Source: Brachypterus glaber
Taxonomy: Eukaryota > Arthropoda > Insecta > Coleoptera > Kateretidae
Direction: 5' to 3'
Length of the DNA: 64,000 bases
Assembly: GCA_958510825.1 (NCBI GenBank)
Contig: OY294048.1
Coordinates: 33,073,026 to 33,137,025, forward strand
The notes under the pieces were generated by a model. That model saw only the letters and a program-made list of their open reading frames with translations. It was not told where the DNA came from and did not search any database. A program made the position numbers and the translations under genes. Below, in pieces: positions 41,101 to 50,934 of this stretch (position 1 is the first letter of the stretch; the number at the start of each line of letters is the position of its first letter).

Positions 41101-44100
41101 AAATTTAATATTAAAGGAGTAATAGCCTCATTCATGTCATCTTCGAAGGGATGTAGCTCATTTCCGGACCAACCTTTAAAGGAATTTTTTTTGATATTTT
41201 TTGATGTAGAATCACCTCTTAAATTTTGGATGGCAGTTACTGATCTCCCTGTATATTTTCGTGCATGACTTAAACACCACAATAAAAAAGCCGCCCATTT
41301 AAAATTAGCACAATCAATAACCGCGTGGCATCAAACCATTCAAACATAGCTTATAGCAAATTCTACGTCTTTTCATATTTTTGTATCTACAAAGAAATAA
41401 AAAGGCCATTATTGTTACTAGGTCTTTTTTATCACTTAAACACATTTTATTAACTATAAAATGGCAAAAATTTGTCACATGAAAAGTACGCAATGCTACG
41501 CATTCCATTATATATTATGCACAGTAAATGGTATATTGCATTTCCCAAATACTTAAAAATAATAATTTTCAAAAAAAAAATAAAAAAATTATTTTTTTTA
41601 AAGATTTTTTTTTGAAAAACGAAAAGTTATTGAAAAAAATAAATTTTTCAAAAAAAAAAGTTATCAAAAATACTTAAAAAAAACATTTTTTAATTTTTTT
41701 TTAAATTTTTTTTTGCTGGAGTTGATCCTTATAATAAAAGTGATTTTTCCTTAAAATATTACGTTAATCGGAATTTTTCTTTCAGCTTTTTTCTATTTTT
41801 TCTTTAAGTTTAACCCCCCATAAGTTTTTTGTTTTTTTTGGGGGGGGGGGGGGGGGGCTACTTTCAAAAACAATAGGGATTATCCCCTCGCAGAACTTGA
41901 TTTTTCCTTTGGAAGTCTTAGCGCTACGAAGCATACATGGCGGGAGGGAGGGGGTCAAAATTGCAAAATTTTGCGTTATGCCTTATTGAAAATGACGGGT
42001 CTGTGGGGGCATAAATGGTGCACAAACCATACTTGAGCGGGTTTATTTCTTCCGGTCTGGTTTATGCACCATTTAAACCCGCGCAAACCCATCATTTTCA
42101 ATAAGGCGTATTTAAAGTAGGAGCCCTTAAAAATCCTACAATTAATTCATTTTTATTCTCAATTTTTTTATTCTATTTATAATTTTTCAATCGATCTACA
42201 ATTTTACAAAATTCTCAGCTTCCACTACTCTTTTGGCCAGGTCTTAGTATTGTAAAGTGTTAAATTAAATTTTAACTTTCTTGCTGAAATTGTTCCCAAA
42301 AGTATTTTGAATTTTTAATTACACAGCCACACAAAAAAAACCTTATACACGTTATACTCTAAAATAAAGTTTTTGAGGTTATCTCCAAAACTACATGGAT
42401 AAGGTGCTGTTTTGACCTCAAATTCGGGTTTAGTGCCTTAAAATACATAGGAATACAATGGTCTCCAAATAAATTCTTTACCTTTTTTTTGTGGCTACAT
42501 GTGGGGCCACAGAAACTAAAAAAAAGTAAAAAACTTTTTTGATGACCATTGTATTCCTATGTATTTTAAGGCACTGAACCCGAATTTGAAGTCAAAACAG
42601 CACCTCATCCGATTAGTTTTGGAGATAACCTCAAAAAACGTTATTTTCATACTCAAAAATTACTTTTTAAAAAACTAATCGCATATTTTGAACTTAAATT
42701 CGGATTCAGCTCCTCAAAATACATAGGAATACAATGGTTTCGAAAAAGGTATATGAACTTTATTTGTTTTTTGTGTGGCTGTGTTATGTTATTTTTAAAT
42801 ATTGTATCTTTTATTTTTAGCAAGTGATTGCCAGTAGGGAAAGTTTGATTGACAGCTTGGATGAAGAATCAGACAACGCAAATTTGATGTCAAGGGTAAA
42901 TTTTTGAAAACTTATTTTACGCATGCATTTTGTATTATGTTTGTGTTTGTTTTTAACCTCGTACTATTCTACTTAATTAAGCATCCCCTAAGTCCAGGAC
43001 TTGTGTGGGCTAGTAGTAGAGGGAACCACCGGCTTTAATTGACTTTCGAACCAATATATCTAGGGAGTACGCCTTCGCCAAATTTCAATTATTAATTAAC
43101 TGAAAAAGGCAATCGGCGCCAGTGAGGTTTGAACTCACGATCATTAGATCAGTGTCAGGCTATATCGATGCCATTGACCACTGAGCTAAATCTCCCATTA
43201 TTACATCGGCACTTAGTGCTACTAAGAGTGCCGATGTATTGAAATCTTCGCCGAAAAGTCAAAATCTTTGACCACGTTTTTTTTCACATTTCTCGACGTT
43301 TTAGACCATTCTGAGTCGAAATCGGTAAAAAAAAATTTTGCGTCCGTCCGTCTGTCTGTCTGTCTGCCTGGGTGTAAACTCTCTAACTCCATTTCTACAT
43401 GAGATATCGACTTGCGGTTTTTTTGCATATTGTTTCTTATCGTATTCCGAAGAGCTGCTTAGATTTTGGGGGTACACGATTGGGGGTAAGGGGGTAAAAA
43501 TAGGGTAAAACTCCTATTTTTATCGTTTTTTGTTTATAATTAAGGCAATTATTATTGTATTTGGTTAATTTAGCACTTATATAAAGGATAATTTTAAATT
43601 GGTCAAAAAATGTTATTAACAACGTTTTCCTAAAACGCATTGTTTTCGAGATATTGGCGTTTAAAGCAGTAAAAGGTTTTTTTAGCATATCTTACATATT
43701 TATAACCCGATTTCAAGAAATTATATTTTAAATAAAAGCTCTTTTTAAGCCCTATAAAAAAATGTTATATTGTTATATTGTATTAAGCTGTTTAAAATAA
43801 ACTAGTCATACAAAAATCTTTATATATCCAGTAAAAGCAAAATTAACTAGTTTTTCTCTTCTCCTGGAAAATTAAACCTTACGCGGTTTTGCAGTTGGAC
43901 GTTAAGCGGTATTGCAGTATCACGGACGTTATATAAATAGAGATTTTTGTTTTCGTAGTTCATTAAAATATAATTGAATTATAATTATTATAAGTATTCT
44001 GGAAAATTGGAAGCGACAGAACTTTTGATTTTAACCCTTAAAAACACACCGCGGCGGTATTACCGAACCCTATTATTATATATTTGAAAATACACGGTTA

Positions 44101-47100
44101 CAGTAGTTACAGCTACAGTAGCTTTTTTATTTTATTGTCTATAATAATTTTCTATGTCCTGTTTTTATATAGTTTATTATTTTTTAGGAACTCTCTTTGG
44201 ATTTAGATGACCCTTTGTATCTTCCTGAAATGCATGAGCATATGATCAGAAGTCCTCCACCTACAATGTGGCAAAAATCTCCAAACTTTACTTTTCCGTT
44301 TCCCAATGGAGAAGAAGAAACGCTTCAAATTGAAGTAAATGTAAGTATTTTTTTTACAGGGGTTATTTTAAGGCCGCGTTGCATTCACCAAAATCTAAAA
44401 TAGTCCAAAATAAATTTTAATTTTTTCTTTTTTTCAAATATGAAATGATATAAATTAAATTCGCCGCAAACTAATATTTCTAATATTTTCTTTTTAACTT
44501 CTGAGCATTTAACAAAAATTAAAATTTTTGGATATTTAAGTTTCTTCAAGACTTACCAGTATATACAGGGTGAGTTTTTATGTCCACCCCTAAAATTAGG
44601 ATTAATCTTTGGTGAATTATATAATTTTACATTGGCTATAAAATGGCGGATTAAATTTTTTTGTTTCACTTACGGTTTCGCCGGAAGTGGTATAAATATG
44701 TTTTTTTTAATGGAACACCCTGCAATTTTTAACATTTTTGAATTCAGCTGAGCATTCTATGTATACAAAACTGATTATGTGTATCTTTGTTTTTATACGA
44801 TAAAAATGAAAGCGGAAAAAAAGTAAAAAAAAAACAATACAAAGAATTTTCGGCTGAATTCAAAAATTAAAAAAATTACAAGATGTCCCATTAAAAAACA
44901 ACATATTTATGCCACTTCTGGCGACACCGTAAGTAAAACAAAAAAATAAATAAATCCGCCATTTTATATAAACCACCCAAGTTTCGTTTATATCCAATGA
45001 AGATTAATCGTTTTCGTTTTATCTTAATTTTGGGGGTGGACATAAATAAAACTCACATATACACGCGAAAACGCGACTATGGCAAATATTTTGAACGTTT
45101 CAAGGTCAAATGCTTTAAAGTAAAAGATTATAACTTCTTGTTGAATTCTGTTCAAATTTAACAGAAGAAACCTACAATAATGCGAAACATGAAAACATCG
45201 CAACACACCCAGAAAACTCATATTAAAATAATATGAATAATATGAATATTATTCAATTTTTCTCGTCCATTTGTTGTGACATTCACTTTTATTTCACTTT
45301 TTCACTTTTATTTGAAAAAAAAAAAACATTTCGTGGATCTATTTATTTATTTTTTACTGCAGACTCCTGTCAACTAAATATCCGAGGTTTAAACCGCTGG
45401 CAAAATTTTGTACATTTTTAGGAGGAAATCTTCAAAGATTTTCTCGTAACCTTCAAAGATTTCCTCCGAAAAGGAGGAAATTTGTAAAGATTTCCCCGTA
45501 ACCTTTAAAGATTTCCTCCAATTTGTACATCTGAATTCCTCTGCGGTTTACCCCTCGTAAATATCTAAAAGATAAATCTAAAGATATTTTTTTACGACTG
45601 CTTTAGAATGTAAGCAAATACACACATTTTTCAAACACAGAATGAATCCATTCTAGCTCTAGATACGGTATGAGCATTCCGTATCGAGTGTTAGAATGAG
45701 CACATGAAGTGCCATCTCTTGTTTATAAAGGCAAAGAAAACTGTAGCAAAATTAGCAAAAATATATATATTTCACCATGAAATATTGAATAATTTAATGA
45801 AATTTAAAGTTTTGCGTTAAAATTACATAAAGTTTATTAGTTTTTTTTTAATATTTGACTAGTTTTTTATCAATTTAGTTCAAAAAATAAAAACTGCCCC
45901 ATCTATTGTTAAATATTTAAACCTGATATCTGTCACAACAATCTGACATAACCTTCAATTTTTGCATTATAATTTGTAAATATGTGCTAAAATTGAATTA
46001 TTTAAGTACTGATTTGATAAAATTATTAAATAACATTAATTGCTTTATTTAAAAATATGTGTTTTGTTGAATTTACAATGGTGTCACAAAAAACATTGTT
46101 TTTAACCTTGTCCACAGTTTAAAGCCATACAGTGTTTCATATTTGCAGTCGAAGAAAAAGTATAGTGTACAACACGTATGGAATAGTCATTCCGCGCTCG
46201 CGGGACCATCATACTCGCCTGCCGGCTCGTATGACAAACTTTCCGCTCGCGCGGAATATTGTCTATTCCTTACTAGTTATAGAATATACTATACTGTCGT
46301 CACTAGTGACATTTCACTTTAAGTACGGAGCGTAATCGAATAAACCAGTCTACAGGGTGTATTTTAAATAGGATCCGAGTGATTGTACATCATAAAATAT
46401 TTCAAAAAGTTTCTATAAACATATGTCTAAAAAATCGTCGTAAGGGAGCTAAGCCCCTTTGAAAGTGTCTAAAAATTTTGGTTTTTATTTAATAATTCAG
46501 GAACCCTTGGAGATATAGCAACGAGGTGCACGTGAACTAAACTTAATACGGCCCATCTTCGTATGTTATTTTCATGTACTTATTCTAGCCAGGGGTGTGC
46601 GAAATGGGGGGGGGGGTCTTATCGTTTTTTTCTCCCAAACTTTTTTCTGTGTAACTTGTTTGTAATTTTATTTTTGGAATATGATTTCTCGATTCAAAAT
46701 ACATAAAAATTGGAATACTGTAGGATTAACCGTTTTCGAGAAAAAATAATTTGAAGGTGAAATTTCACGGTTCGAGGGCGAAAAATTAAATACTAAAATG
46801 TTGAAAACCAAAATTTCAATGATGCAGGGTTATTCTCTATCATAAACTAAAAAAAAAGTTTCTATACAATGTCGAAAAATTGCTTTTTTTCTTAGTTTTG
46901 ATGTTCATTTACCCTGTATCATTAAAATTTCGGTTTTCAACATTTCAGTATTTCATTTTTCGTCTGCGAACCGTGAAATTTCACCTTCAAATTATTTTTT
47001 CTCGAAAACGGTTAATCCTACAGTATTACAACAAGACCACATTTTTTATGTATTGTGACCTGAGGAATCATATCCCAAAAATAAAATTTCAAAAAGTTAC

Positions 47101-47612
47101 ACTGAAAAAAGTTTGGGACAAAAAACTGATACTACCATTTCGCACACCCCTGTTTAGAATAAGTACATAAAAATAACATGCGAAGATGGGCCTTATTAAG
47201 ATTAGTTCACATGCAAAACCTCGTTGATATATCTCAAAGGGTTACTGAGTTATTAAATAAAAACCGAATTTTTTACACCTTTAAAGGGGCTTAAATCCCT
47301 TACGACACATTTTTGTTTATAGAAACTTTTTGTAATATTTTCTGATGTAGAATTACCCCTTAAAATTTCGAACCCTATTTCAAATACACCTTGTATATTA
47401 AAATATTATAACTTTTCCAGAATAAAGATAAAACGACAAAGACGACTGAAACAAAACCAAAGCCCACAAGCTGGGAATCCAGCGACACATCGCCTATGAA
47501 ATCGTTTTCTAAATCGCACCTTCATTATCACCCAGACCGTTTTTCGTTATTAACGCCGGGCGCTTTAAAATCCTCTGGCGAAGAGAGCATTCATTTAATG
47601 GCCGAAGATTAG
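35143..47612 (+). CDS. Unrecognised five-exon gene, 211-aa serine/proline-rich protein
   Basis: I assemble exons 35143-35167 (ATG, nine residues), 40588-40778, 42821-42895, 44188-44340 and 47421-47612 (stop TAG). Donors include GTAAGT twice, and every acceptor has a pyrimidine-rich AG. The phases (1, 0, 0, 0) agree and give exactly 211 codons plus stop. I do not recognise the product. It has no signal peptide or membrane segment and is rich in Ser, Pro and acidic residues. It carries six Ser/Thr-Pro sites (38, 47, 119, 128, 172, 193), an arginine-rich helix-like stretch (about 50-66), an acidic patch (83-105) ending DDPLYLPEM, and a Lys/Thr-rich linker (150-164). This suggests a disordered, possibly kinase-regulated protein. 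The four downstream exons are more secure than the tiny first exon, which rests on its splice donor and phase match. Codon use in exons is less AT-rich than the flanks. Confidence 0.6.
35451..35602. mobile_element. Hairpin MITE, TATATCTGTGGCTTGG ends
   Basis: TATATCTGTGGCTTGGTT and AACCAAGCCACAGATATA are reverse complements, with AAAAGGGCCA / TGGCCCTTTT inside. (ATTT)n in the right half. In intron 1 of the 211-aa gene. Confidence 0.8.
35841..35995. mobile_element. Hairpin MITE, GGTCTGGGGACTGG arms
   Basis: CTGGGGACTGG / CCAGTCCCCAG, TATACTGCC / GGCAGTATA and AAGCTGAAAGGTCCTATCT / AGATAGGACCTTTCAGCTT form successive stems. Confidence 0.75.
36131..36331. mobile_element. 201-bp TTAA-flanked MITE (piggyBac-like signature)
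   Basis: TTAA flanks both ends (36127-36130, 36332-36335). The ends CACTTTAACTCCGCG and ACGGCAGTTAAAGTG are largely complementary. TTAA duplication is the hallmark of piggyBac-type insertion; no transposase is present. Confidence 0.65.
36336..37500. other. Intron 1 of the 211-aa gene, unassigned
   Basis: AT-rich with phrases typical of non-coding insect repeats (CGGTCCGCCATTTTGG at 36680). The 97-codon reverse ORF at 37213-37506 has no family resemblance I can name. Confidence 0.35.
37501..37812. repeat. Inverted-repeat element related to the CTACNACCTAA MITE
   Basis: GGTGCATATACTATATTTTC and CTACTACCTAA at the left face TTAGGTAGTAGAAAAAGATA at the right. Similar to the 7331-7685 structure, more degenerate. 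TTGACAACGGT-type motifs repeat inside. Confidence 0.45.
37817..38645 (-). mobile_element. ~820-bp repeated element, copy 1, with a short conserved ORF
   Basis: It is nearly identical, base for base, to 58927-59741 apart from scattered substitutions and an ~11-bp indel near 38581. The high-coordinate end folds as a hairpin: GTGAGTGAAGATTTAACATTTT / AAAATGTTAAACTTCTCTCAC around GCGGGCTTCGCGCTAGCGCG. On the minus strand, 38292-38164 encodes a 42-aa ORF. Probably a recently active or recently duplicated transposon. Confidence 0.75.
38164..38292 (-). pseudogene. 42-aa ORF in the repeated element, N-terminus like integrase-type proteins
   Basis: It begins MESEMQSDDSGTPPEIRGQA and continues to an RENLLPQKS motif, then IYGGCTSSNL and a stop. 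A charged N-terminus followed by LLPxKS is reminiscent of Crypton/phage-integrase-like insect proteins, whose SAM-like domain would normally follow. That domain is absent. The other copy (59396-59268) has the same ORF with Glu2 changed to Lys. The family link is tentative. Confidence 0.4.
38739..40305. mobile_element. Inverted-repeat element enclosing a LINE fragment
   Basis: The left arm (38739-38808: TATTTATAAACCTTATAGTG, TTTTGAAAATGTTTGCGG) and right arm (40238-40305) are reverse complements. The interior holds the LINE piece at 39098-39658 and a further inverted pair AAATTTAAGTGGCACA / TGTGCCACTTAAATTT (39643 / 40210). Confidence 0.65.
38818..39658 (-). mobile_element. LINE 3' fragment (C-terminal ORF2 and tail)
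   Basis: The frame 39658-39098 encodes a LINE post-RT region: LNYLNTRLRRLIYKFYQLRD, VYRALVESLLRYCICIWGG, FIKAHTQRSILFYGPKFYN and KNRFKRELK. The RT core is missing. The 3' tail is (AATTG)n on the minus strand (38818-38843). It lies antisense to the 211-aa gene, in its intron 1. Confidence 0.75.
40430..40552 (+). mobile_element. LINE 3' tail with (AATCT)n
   Basis: ATTTGTTTGACACGTGTAAG, then CTGAATAAAATCTAATCTAA with a pentanucleotide tail. Only the 3' end is present, 36 bp from the exon 2 acceptor of the 211-aa gene. Confidence 0.55.
40588..40778 (+). other. Exon 2 of the unrecognised 211-aa gene, detail
   Basis: The acceptor TTTTGTTGTCTAG|GTGGAAG opens in phase 1 and the donor CAG|GTTAAT closes in phase 0. 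It encodes residues 9-72, including CPPSPA and LTPGR. A LINE 3' tail with (AATCT)n ends only about 36 bp upstream of the acceptor, so the branch point probably lies in or beside that insertion. Confidence 0.65.
40866..41255. mobile_element. 390-bp ACAGGGTGATC fold-back element
   Basis: ATACAGGGTGATCAATAACT faces AGTTACTGATCTCCCTGTAT; arms of about 150 bp include CCGGAAATGAGCCCTAAGGG / CTTCGAAGGGATGTAGCTCA-type matches. Intron 2 of the 211-aa gene. Confidence 0.75.
41256..41979. repeat. Low-complexity intron sequence with poly(G) and a segment shared with 55.2 kb
   Basis: TATATTGCATTTCCCAAATA (about 41531) also occurs at 55190, with similar flanks. Poly(A)/poly(T) blocks follow, then a run of about 18 G (41840-41857). 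Confidence 0.6.
41980..42107. mobile_element. Hairpin MITE TTGAAAATGACGGGTCTG, copy 2
   Basis: GCCTTATTGAAAATGACGGG faces its complement CATCATTTTCAATAAGGC; GGTGCACAAACC / GGTTTATGCACC inside. Same family as 25209-25295. Confidence 0.75.
42321..42784. mobile_element. Fold-back element, CACAGCCACACAAAAA ends, copy 1
   Basis: CACAGCCACACAAAAA and TTTTTTGTGTGGCTGTG terminate arms with GAGGTTATCTCCAAAACTA and AAAATACATAGGAATACAAT. The same element is at 55327-55830. It ends 36 bp before exon 3 of the 211-aa gene. Confidence 0.8.
42938..43196 (-). mobile_element. tRNA-derived SINE, copy 2
   Basis: Reverse-oriented full copy. On the minus strand: GGGAGATTTAGCTCAGTGG (box A), GAGTTCAAACC (box B), body and (AAAC)n tail. 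Its box A is closer to a real tRNA than copy 1. In intron 3 of the 211-aa gene. Confidence 0.85.
43200..44187. other. Intron 3 of the 211-aa gene
   Basis: A hairpin ACATCGGCACT / AGTGCCGATGT (43203-43238) and a GTCCGTCCGTCTGTCTGTCT stretch (43343-43370), also hinted at on the opposite strand at 62500, mark an unnamed repeat. The remainder is AT-rich. Confidence 0.45.
44561..45062. mobile_element. 500-bp ACAGGGTGAG fold-back
   Basis: TATATACAGGGTGAGTTTTT / ACTCACATATA, ATGTCCACCCC / GGGGTGGACAT, AAATGGCGGATT / AATCCGCCATTT and CTGAATTCAAAAAT-type arms. Intron 4 of the 211-aa gene. Confidence 0.75.
45421..45520. repeat. Two tandem palindromic units AGGAGGAAAT...ATTTCCTCC
   Basis: Each ~48-bp unit folds on itself: GGAGGAAATCTTCAAAG / CTTCAAAGATTTCCTCC around CGTAACC. 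Intron 4 of the 211-aa gene. Confidence 0.8.
46158..46287. mobile_element. Palindromic MITE with CATTCCGCGC arms
   Basis: AGTATAGTGTA...GGAATAGTCATTCCGCGC faces GCGCGGAATATTGTCTATTCC...TATACTATACT; the centre has CGCCTGCCGGCTCG. Confidence 0.7.
46351..47398. mobile_element. 1.05-kb ACAGGGTGTATTT fold-back
   Basis: Arms of nearly 500 bp: GGGTGTATTTTAAATAGG / CCTATTTCAAATACACC, AGTTTCTATAAACA, TTTTTATTTAATAA and CCCATCTTCG segments mirrored. It has full homology with 8097-8752, which is a partial or older relative. It ends 22 bp upstream of the last exon acceptor of the 211-aa gene. Confidence 0.8.
47421..47612 (+). other. Last coding exon of the unrecognised 211-aa gene, detail
   Basis: The acceptor ATAACTTTTCCAG|AATAAAG is in phase 0. 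The exon encodes residues 149-211, with TSPMK, LTPGA and a terminus ESIHLMAED. GC content rises sharply against the flanking intron. A 1-kb fold-back element ends about 22 bp before the acceptor AG. Confidence 0.65.
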
Positions 47613-48108
47613 TCGCTTTTAAGGTGAAATTTTGTAGCAAAGCTCTAGTCACAGCCTGTATATTAATCGTTAGTAAACTTTTAACTAAGGGTAAACCTAG
47701 AACACTTACTTAGTCAAGAAAGAGAGAAAGCTTCGTATTTAAACTCCGCGCATTATCTATTTGAGTTGATGATCATTTGTTTCTTGTTATTTGGTTGGCA
47801 GAATATATTTAGTTCCTTATGTAAGGTTTTCATCTTGTTTAAAATTTATTGTCAATCAAGACATTATTTTGACATTTATAAAAAAATCCAAATAATTTGC
47901 TTTAGCAAGAAGAAATAACAAGAAAAGGGCATAAAAAGAAAACTAAAGCATCAATCTATAAACATTTTGTTTAAATGAAGTAATATAATGCAGTGCTCTA
48001 TAAATTTTTGAAGTAAACACTATAACAGAGAATTTTTTGGTTAAAATAATACTGGTCCGTAATTTTATTCAGGTAATGTTAAATTTAAGTTTATAATAGC
48101 ACTTTATG

Positions 48109-48114
48109 AATAAA
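48109..48114 (+). terminator. Candidate poly(A) signal for the 211-aa gene
   Basis: This AATAAA lies about 500 nt after the stop at 47612, and T-rich sequence follows. No repeat was recognised between the stop and this point, so a 3' UTR of about 0.5 kb is plausible. Confidence 0.35.
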
Positions 48115-48357
48115 AACTTACTTTTATTATAATTTTGAACAAAGTTTTACTTTTTAAACAGATTTTGTTATTATTTGTAAGACGTAAAATGACAGTCAAT
48201 TTAACCTAAATGTTAAAAATTATGAAAAGCACAATGGGCTACAAAAATATAACTAAAAGTCATTTTTAAACCACTAATCATAGCTTCCTTGATCCAATTT
48301 GTTACTCAGATAGATAATGCGCCGAGTATACTCCGACGTTTTCTCATTATTAAGACA

Positions 48358-48583
48358 CTATGGTCTGTTTTTTCAAGCAAAATAGTAAATAAAAAATCGC
48401 GCAGTAATAATTTTTACAACAGGTTTGAATAGTATATGTTTGTGTATAGAATGTAGTTATGTTTTATAAAATAATCTACGCGGTATATTCGCACATCCAA
48501 CATTCCAATATTTGAATCTGTTTTGAAAATATTCACTGTGTGATTTTTAATTTACTATCTTGATTAAAAAAAACAGACTATAG
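48358..48583. mobile_element. CTATGGTCTGTTT element, copy 2 (complete)
   Basis: Ends ACTATGGTCTGTTTTTTC / AAAAAACAGACTATAG. Inner arms AAAATCGCGCAGTA / CACTGTGTGATTTTT. It contains TTATGTTTTATAAAATAA. It is the uninterrupted reference for the broken copy at 1096-1889. Confidence 0.7.
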
Positions 48584-48675
48584 GTAAACATTTAATGGTT
48601 TTCTCTTAAGGTGGATTTAACATTTAAAATTTTATACCAGTTTTATTTTAAGTTTTAATTTTTAATCTTTTTAAT

Positions 48676-49711
48676 GGTGAGCACAGCGAGCTTGGACCTA
48701 CTCTTAATCAGCAATGTAATCACTCTTAGTTTTTTTTACAGAAATTGATTTGGGGACATCCCCTGATTATTTTAGGATCAAAATGAAAGAAATCCTCGGG
48801 GTGCTTTTTAAGAAAATTGATTTTCATTTGTTTTTATATTTTTTTCAGTGTATGTTTAATTTTTACTGGTATCGAATAAGTTTATTTTTTTAAGCAACTT
48901 TTTACAATTTTTTTTTCATTTGTTTCTGAGATATTTAAATCAAAATTGACAAAACTCATACGTGTTATGTCACATAACTTATGTGTGACACTCAGTGTAA
49001 AAAGAGGTACCTAGTATTTTTTCCCTATATGATATTGATTATGAATATTTTTTTGTTTGTAAATGTGACAGTTTGTTACACAGGGGGGAGGGTGGGGGTC
49101 AATTTTTTTTGAAAAATTGCGTTACGTAATATATGGACAGCCCCTAAATTAAAAATCGCACAGTAAATAATTTTACAACAGGTTTGAATAGTATATATTT
49201 GTGTATAGAATATAGTTATGTTTTATAAAATAAACTACGCAGTATATTCGCACATCCAATATTCGAATCTGTTTTGAAAATATTCACTGTGCGATTTTTA
49301 ATTTACTATCTTGCTTGATGAAACAGACCATACTACCAACACAAACTTAATTTTATTGTATAGATATTGTGTTTTGGCGCTTAGAGCCATTTTGTGGTAA
49401 TTTTTTAACATAACATTTGTAGAAGGCGTTTCTAATTACAATGACAGATTATATTAAAAAATGAGTTTTGTCAGTTTTGATTTTTAACAAATTACAAAAA
49501 ATAAATAAATAAATTGTACAAAATTGCTTAAAAAAATAAACTCTTTCGATATCAGTAATAAAAATTAAACATACAGTAAACAAACATAAAGAAAAATGAA
49601 AATCGATTTTCTTAGAAAGCGCCCCGAGGATTTTTGTCCCCAAATCAATAAAAAAAAAACTAAGAGTTACTACATTTCTAACTAAAAGTAGGTCCAAGCT
49701 CGCCGTGTGAG
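48676..49711. mobile_element. 1-kb fold-back (CACAGCGAGCTTGG ends) containing another MITE
   Basis: GTGAGCACAGCGAGCTTGGACCT faces AGGTCCAAGCTCGCCGTGTGA. The arms continue through GATTTGGGGACA / TGTCCCCAAATC and CCTCGGGG / CCCCGAGG. Copy 3 of the CTATGGTCTGTTT element (49146-49331) is nested inside. Confidence 0.7.
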
Positions 49712-49751
49712 ATTATCCAGTTTACTTTAAATTTTACTTTTTAAGGTAATT

Positions 49752-50035
49752 AAGTTCCAGTTTTTAAGGAATCCACCAATCACAGACGCAGTTTTAAACA
49801 GTTTTAACCTATAAGTTGACATTTTCTAAATATTATTTTGACATTTATTGATAATTAAAACTGTGTCTGGTGGATTATTTTAAAACTGAAACATGATTGC
49901 TAAATTCTTGAAAAAATAAACTTAAAATAAAACCATAAAAATTGGTTTCTGTTTTTAAGAAATCTATGAATCACAGACAAAGTTTTAATTTTTAAGATTT
50001 TTAAAACTGAGTATGGTAGATTTCTTAAAAACTCA
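49752..50035. repeat. Two small imperfect inverted repeats
   Basis: AATCCACCAATCACAGACGCAGTTTTAA / TTAAAACTGTGTCTGGTGGATT (49752-49892) and AGAAATCTATGAATCACAGA / AGTATGGTAGATTTCT (49945-50035) appear to be related units. Confidence 0.5.
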
Positions 50036-50196
50036 TAAAATAAAACTCGGTAAATTCACCTATATTTTGATTCTGTAATTCTGATGGTTTTTGTTGTCCT
50101 TAATCCAAATTAATTATCCTTGTCAGATTCAAAAATGCTAGTTTTGGACACTTATTTGAACTTATTGGATAAACTAGGCAAAAACTACTAAGGATC

Positions 50197-50324
50197 GGTT
50201 TATCAATGTGCAGTTAACACTTTATCTAATGATTAAAGTCTTAGTTAAGGACAAACTCTGGATCTTAATTGGAGTTGCCATGGAAATTATGTATCAGTTA
50301 AATTTAGCTGCACATTGATAAACC
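50197..50324. mobile_element. Hairpin MITE, GGTTTATCAATGTGCAG ends
   Basis: GGTTTATCAATGTGCAG and CTGCACATTGATAAACC are exact reverse complements. Confidence 0.75.
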
Positions 50325-50755
50325 CAGCCTTGGGCAAACAACCAATTTATGTATTTTCCTTTAAGATTTATCCAAAATGACATTTCCGGTTTTGTAATTT
50401 TGAAAATGTCCAAAACCGGATTTTTGCTGCTAAAGCCTTTTCGAGATGCTTTGGTTATAAGGTTAATCGTAAAGAATAGTATAACCAAAGCACTTCAAAA
50501 GGGGCTTTATGCATTTAAAACTCTTTTGAAACGCTATGATTATGATAATAATAATTATTAGTCATGACCAATCTTATAACCAAAGTATAACCAGAGCATT
50601 CCGAAAAGTCTTTTAGAAATTTGAAGTGGATCTCGCCAGGTGGTCACCGACCGCGGTGGTCACCAGATTTGGATTTAGAACTTTGAAAACAATCGGAGGA
50701 ACATATCCATGATAAATGGAAAAGTTAAAAATTGTAGTTTTAATAATTTATTAAG

Positions 50756-50934
50756 ATATAATAAAACTAGTTTACAAATTGCAACCTATTGGGGCGCACT
50801 CGGTATTTTAAATTTTTTAGTAACTTTTCGTCCTACCAAGAATATTTTTAAAGTAGTGCCATTTTCGGAAAGCTTTACTAAAAAAATTGGAGATCTGAGT
50901 GCGCCCCGAAACCTTGTAAACTAGTTATATTATT
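50756..50934. mobile_element. ~180-bp MITE, AAACTAGTTTACAA / GGGGCGCACTC arms
   Basis: AAACTAGTTTACAA...GGGGCGCACTC faces GAGTGCGCCCC...TTGTAAACTAGTT. The centre has CCTACCAAG. Confidence 0.75.
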
